A stretch of 64,000 nucleotides of DNA from positions 26,196 through 90,195 of the forward strand of contig MU832045.1 of the NCBI GenBank assembly GCA_029204225.1, given 5' to 3'. The position numbers were made by a program, and so were the translations under genes. A model generated the notes under the pieces. That model was given only the letters and a program-made list of their open reading frames with translations. It was not told the origin of the DNA and ran no database searches. Origin of the DNA: Diphasiastrum complanatum (Eukaryota > Streptophyta > Lycopodiopsida > Lycopodiales > Lycopodiaceae). This document shows, piece by piece, positions 59,051 to 64,000 of the stretch. Each line of letters starts with the position of its first letter. The stretch's first letter is position 1.

Positions 59051-60460
59051 TCATAATTCCTCCATAGAGAGCTTGTTCACAAGAGCAACATTACAAGCAT
59101 TCACATACTCATTTGGATCTAGTTTATAGATGCCACCAAATCTAGATCCTAATGCAAGTATCTCATCATTCTTCTTGATAGTGCAAGTATCAACATTGAA
59201 TTTTACATCAAGACCATTATCAAGCAATTGGCCAACACTAATAAGATTCTTGGTAAGCTTAGGTACATAAAGAACTTTAGAGAGAGAAAGAACTTTAGAG
59301 GATGCAAGCTTCAAGGGAATGTTCCCTATGCCTTCAATAGGACACTCACAATCATTTGCAGTGTATATTGATTTCTTGACTCCATCATAAGGTGCAATAG
59401 AAGAGAAAGAGTCCTTGGAGCTACACATATGTGAAGAGGCTCCACTATCAATATACCATAGGCCGTCCTTCTTGAAAGGAGTAGATGAAAAACTAAAGAC
59501 CATAAGAGATCCCTCTCCATCACTTGCAATAGTGTCTTCCTTCTCATTGGTAATGTTGGCTTGCTTGAGTTGATTCTTCTTCTTGAAGCAATTGGTGGTA
59601 TAATGACCTTTCTTGCCACAATAAAAGCATTTGATCTTCTTCTTCTTGAGCTTGGATGATGAAGCATTAGAGGAATCATTTTCCTCCTCATCTTTGTCTT
59701 TGGATTTGACTTTGTCCTTGTTTGAGGATTGTTGATGTTGGTTCTTGCTCCTCCCTTTGTGCTTATCCTTGGCAAAGAGAGCTTTGCCATCATTATGAGT
59801 GAGAGAAAGCTTGTCCATCCTCAAGAGCTTGTACTCTTGTCTTGATTCTTTCGAAATTAGCACACTTTGGAGAGCCTCCAAACTTGGTAGCTCCTCCTTA
59901 ATGGCATAGGATTGGACAAGGTTATCAAATTCACTTCTCAAGCCATTGAGAATGACTTGAACTAGCTCATTTTGATTGATGGAATCACCAATACAAGCAA
60001 GTTCTCTATGAATATCTATTACTCTCAAAACATAACTAGATGCACTCTCATCACTCTTTTGGCTACTTTGAAAGATTTGATTTCTAAGAGTGAGAAGCCT
60101 AGAGGTATTCTTAGCCTCATAGATACCCTTGAGACAATCCCAAGCTTCTTTGGCTGTTGTACAAGTACCTATCTCCCTCAATATCTCATTAGAGACATTC
60201 ATCTTAATGTAGTGGAGAGCCATCCTAGCTCTCTTTTTGTATTTTTGAACCTCTTGAAGAACTTGTGGTTCTTCTTCAAGGCCAAGAACTATGTCCATCA
60301 CATCTTGAAGGATAAAGATGGACTCCATCCTCATTTTCCATATTGAATAGTTTGAAGTGGTCAATCTTTCACTTGGTTCCAACAAGGATGAACCCATTGA
60401 AGACATTTGAAGTGAAGAAAACTCAAATGATGAACAATAAATGTTGCTACACACTCTCAA
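59051..60460 (-). pseudogene. Copia Gag-protease frame (element D)
   Basis: 469 codons open. The likely start is the Met at 60406 or 60397 (MSSMGSSLLEPSERL), since the first 18 codons are not Gag-like. UBN2 Gag follows, then a Lys-rich tract, zinc knuckle CFYCGKKGHYTTNC, protease site IDSGASSHMC and a pre-integrase segment. A TGA at 59051-59053 replaces the Trp expected before HRRLGHPNYKS, cutting off the rest of Pol. Confidence 0.88.
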
Positions 60461-62336
60461 TAGGATCCAATAATAGAGTACTATCTCCTCCTATGAAAGA
60501 TCTTGCAACTATTTGTGAATTGATTCTTACTAGCTACACAAATATCTCTAACACAAGATCTATTTCACATCAAATGATGGAGTATAGGCAAAGTTAGGAT
60601 CAAACACTCTTAGCACGTGTGAAGTACTCTAAGTAACCAAATTTGACTCAAATACAATGATATTGCATGAAACAAAATGGCTAAGATCTCAAAACAGTGC
60701 CTAGATCACATATAGATGAGATTGGCAAGCATACAACTGTGATTTTGGATCAACCAAGCAATGTCTTGACCAAACCAAATGTGTCCACCCAGGTCTAGGT
60801 GCCGTACCTAACCCTCTTCAAAGCTTATAACTTTTGTTTGATCACTAAGACAAAAGCACTCAATCTTTGAATCAAATCACACAAGAAATCAGATCCACTC
60901 TCCTATTGGACTCATCAAATACCAATGACTCTTTCTTTTGAAAGTTGAAATGGATATGACAAGATTTGACACCTAGATTTTCCTTTTCACTTGACTAGTT
61001 CTCTCAATACTTGAGATTCTTGAACAAAAGATGAATTTTGTTTCAAATACATGAAAATCAAACTTAATCACTTCTTTTGGACTCACTCTTGACCCAAATA
61101 ATCTCACACTTGAGATTTAGAATGAATTTGATTTGATTTGACAACAAACTATACCACTAATTTTTCACAAAGCTTAAAAAATTAGACACCTAGAGATTTA
61201 CAAAGATCTCAACCATGCATGAATACTCAAATATGGATTCCTCCTCATTCTAGACATCCAATGAGATCTCAAATTGACCCTCACACTCTCACAAAGAAAG
61301 TTGAATAGAACTAATTTGAGTTTCATACATACTATGTCAATTTTTGCTCAATAAATTGATTCAATCACCCCTATTGGATTCCACCAATTACTCTACCTCT
61401 TAAGACTTGGAATGAAATTCAAAATCAAGTGGTGATTTTTATCAAAAAGATATTGTGCTTCAAAGAGCTAATGCCACTTAGAAAGATTTGATCACCTAGG
61501 AAGAGACAAACTCTCCACCAATAACAACACATAATGAGCTTCTAGATCTTGCCCTCTACAAAGGAAGGAACTCTTAGAAAATTGGATCTCTCTCTACACA
61601 TTTGTCATATAAACCTTAATGACTCTTTTCAAACCTTACAATCACTCAAACAAATTGAGTAGGGTTGAACGATGTGACTTGGATCTCAATCTCTTTTCTA
61701 GAACTCTCAATTTAAGCCAATCTATGTCAAATTCTACAAAAGATTTGCATAGATGCTCTATATGCACTAGAAACTCTCAAAGGTTTCACTTGGAGGACAG
61801 ATCCAAAGATGTTTTCTAGCAGATTGATGCTTCTAAACTTGACCCTATCACTCTTGAACAAATCTAGAGTGATGGTACAATGGATTTCAACCTCTCACCT
61901 TGCATATCACTCCTTAATCTATGATTTTTAGCAAAATCTCTCTCAACTTCAACATGCACTCAAAAAATCAGAGATAATCAATTAATGCACCTAATTCAAG
62001 CTTCAAAATTAATTTCTTGGCTGATCTAATCCAAGAACTAATCAGTAGATTAGATTCTCTATAGAAAATGCTTGATTTTGCACCAAAAATCTCTCAAATT
62101 GGGTGTGTGAGTCAAATTGTACAAATTTTTGAATTTTCTCAGCCAAAACCGGAGCTGTACGGACTCACACGTGTGAAAAGGGTTTCTATAGCCCACAACA
62201 AGTTCTGGTCCAAAATTTTGAGAATATTTATCAAATCCAACTCGCTACCCAAAATTTGACTAGTTTCCAAAAAACTGCTAATTTTGGCTTTGATTTGGAT
62301 TAACCCTATCAATTTCAACAAAACCTCTTGTACTAG
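60461..62336 (-). other. Long 5' leader of element D
   Basis: About 1.9 kb of noncoding DNA between PBS and gag, with recurring GATTTGA/TTGACCAA-type phrases. A TCACACGTGTGA palindrome is at 62165-62176. Confidence 0.6.
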
Positions 62337-62348
62337 GCTCTGATACCA
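62337..62348 (-). other. Primer-binding site, element D
   Basis: GCTCTGATACCA abutting the LTR. Initiator tRNA-Met type. Confidence 0.9.
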
Positions 62349-63179
62349 TGTGAAAAAAGTACAAAAAGGACCAAGAGTGGATCCTAATCTGATCCTCAAG
62401 AGGGATTGGCTGTCAGATTACTTGATCTATCAATCTACTTGAGATTGAGATCAATCTAGATCAATTCTAGACACAAAATCCTAACAAGAACAATAATTAA
62501 TTGAAGGTAGGTGTACTTTTTGGTTTCACACGTGTGAAACACTGTCTGAGTACGAACTTCAACCTGAAAATCAAGTACACATTGATAGAATCTCAAAACA
62601 ATCAAAACAAATGTAGACAAATGGAGAGAATCGCTCAAAATTGCTCCCAAAACCAAGATTGGTGTCTCACAATGATTATGGCCAAATGTGGCTCTATATA
62701 TACAATAAGTGGGAGCTCATGGTACTAATCATTCCTCTGATTCCACACGTGTGAAGGTGCTTTGTCATATGATGATTCATCATGCAAAACTGACACTTGG
62801 ACAAAACCTTCTATTTTGAGCATTTTTGGTCTATTTTTCTTCTATATGGAGATCTACTTGGAAATCTTCTAGAAGTCAAAATTTGCCTACTTCAGCTTAT
62901 TCCACACATGTGAGCTGTCCTCTACACATGTGATATGACACCTAACCAAAGAATGTGGCTCATGCAATCAATAGATTGATGCCATGTGTCATATGCCTAG
63001 AAAACTAGTTTTTGGCCTTTTTAGCCACTAGAACTTGAATTAAATCATATGTACAACCTATATGATTATGGTACATGACAAGTACACTGTTTTCACATGT
63101 GGGAACAGGCTCCACACATGTGTGTTTATCTATATACAAGATTTTTGGCCTCTACCAAGCTTATTTTTGCATTTTTACA
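62349..63179 (-). repeat. Element D 5' LTR with promoter
   Basis: Starts TGTGAAAAAAGTAC beside the PBS. The far end is placed at ATTTTTACA (63179), giving 831 bp; there is no second LTR to confirm it. The TATA box TATATATA is at 62695-62702. CAC(A/G)TG motifs lie at 62525-62538, 62744-62753, 62903, 62923, 63095 and 63115. Confidence 0.6.
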
Positions 63180-63182
63180 TCT

Positions 63183-64000
63183 CTAGAGAAACATCATTTG
63201 TCTGGAAGGTCCTCCTCCATTGCTTTCAGGAGGTCTATAATTGACAGGGCCAGGGATGTGGTTTTTGGTGTTCAATGCCTCTCTTTGACTCCAACATCTA
63301 TCTTCTAGATGTCCCGTTTTCTTGCAATATGCAAAAACCATATTCGGACAGTTTTTATTGAGGTGGTTGCCTTGACAATGTCGGCATACTAGTGGTGGGA
63401 GCATATTCGTGTTACGTCTTTGTCCAATCATATTCTGCTGTCGTTTAAAAAAATTCATGTCTAAAGCTAGGGTAGAAATATTCTCGTTCATCACATTCAT
63501 GTATCCTTTCAACATGGCTTTTACATCGTCAATTCTGAATTAGATCTAGTGCTCTCATATCCCCTCTCCACAGGCACATTTCTAGCGGTCGTGGCTTGGA
63601 TTTGCATTCCCTTAGAGTTTCTTTGTTGGTTCCTGGAAAAATCATTTCTACTCTGAACTGGTTGATATGGTTCTACAGTTTGTATTGGTACTGGCATATT
63701 GGTGTTATAAGAACTTCTTCCTGCAATTGGATTTGCTTCCCACAAATCGCTCCTAAGGTTCAAACTATTTACGGCTTGTGATATTTTAGATGCTTGGGCA
63801 ATGGCTATCTGTGCATTTTTCGCTACTATCGCTTTTGCTACTGCTTTATCTGTCGACTGGGGATTTCTCTGTCTTACTATCAGCTGTAGGTCATTCTTAA
63901 TCTTCGCAAGAAGAAAGTCAGTAGTAAATTGTGGCAGTAGTGCTACAGTGGCTCCTACTTGCTCGAAAGTTCAGTCAGTCTTCTCAAATACTGTCTAACT
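63183..64000 (-). pseudogene. Gag-like fragment with two zinc knuckles, runs off the window
   Basis: A minus-strand frame entering from the right edge reads LLAKIKNDLQLIVRQRNPQ, an Ala-rich segment, then a Gln/Asn/Arg-rich linker to 63521. After a frameshift near 63540 it continues to 63183 with CRHCQGNHLNKNC and a second knuckle whose first Cys is Phe (FAYCKKTGHLEDRC). Two knuckles in tandem suggest a retroelement nucleocapsid, probably Gypsy-like. The family cannot be fixed without the missing N-terminal part. It ends a few bases from the proposed border of element D. Confidence 0.6.

Larger units (their letters stand above)
57723..63179 (-). mobile_element. Element D: decayed Ty1/Copia retrotransposon, 3' truncated
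   Basis: Minus orientation. 5' LTR 62349-63179, PBS 62337-62348, a leader of about 1.9 kb, a nearly intact Gag-protease frame and a broken integrase-RT. It stops within RT near 57723, so RNase H and the 3' LTR are lost. Gag and zinc knuckle are related to copies A/B and C (NYSIWKMRMES, CFYCGKKGHYTTNC). Palindromes of the CACACGTGTG type occur in its LTR and leader. Confidence 0.88.

Overview
The window is nuclear DNA of a land plant with a repeat-dominated genome. It holds one convincing host gene, an intronless OEP7-type chloroplast outer-envelope protein (46625-46894). Nearly everything else recognisable is LTR retrotransposon, plant-type Ty1/Copia or Ty3/Gypsy, primed by initiator tRNA-Met (PBS TGGTATCAGAGC). 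AT-rich spacers, (GA)n arrays and CpG loss by C-to-T change fit a methylated plant genome. The species cannot be named from the sequence.

Layout. 1-1225: decayed Gypsy gag. 2704-5320: two adjacent large inverted repeats. 5490-7098: decayed coding-like DNA of unknown origin. 8499-10520: a wrecked Copia element whose gag is inverted relative to its pol. 11481-35700: a cluster of four insertions, each with LTRs and a 5-bp target duplication. They are Copia copy A (11481-17341, minus), a gag-only Copia-derived element C (18377-23948, minus), Copia copy B (24559-30419, plus) and a decayed Gypsy chromovirus E (30459-35695, minus). Removing them leaves only about 1.7 kb of the original locus. 38163-40140: Copia gag remnant and an LTR with a PBS beside it. 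40741-43830: GA-rich compound repeats flanked by two clusters of CpG-rich palindromes. 44396-46110: a perfect hairpin, microsatellites, and a minisatellite just upstream of the OEP7-like gene. 47866-48010: possible tRNA-derived SINE. 50504-63179: Gypsy remnants and two decayed Copia elements (G and D). 63183-64000: gag-like fragment running off the window.

How the parts relate. A and B are near-identical 5861-bp copies with 653-bp LTRs, 5-bp duplications and an uninterrupted 1316-residue Gag-Pol frame, so they look recently active. C has almost identical LTRs (one difference seen in 647 bp) and shares with A/B the PBS, polypurine tract, LTR termini and Gag N-terminus. It has no protease, integrase or reverse transcriptase: a continuous reading frame of about 760 residues with no domain I recognise replaces them. 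The simplest reading is that C is a non-autonomous partner mobilised by A/B-type proteins, and it is the most interesting object here. A 14-bp palindrome, TTCACACGTGTGAA, recurs in the LTRs of A, B, C and D, at different places relative to the TATA box.

All identity counts, LTR differences and boundaries were made by eye and need confirmation by alignment.
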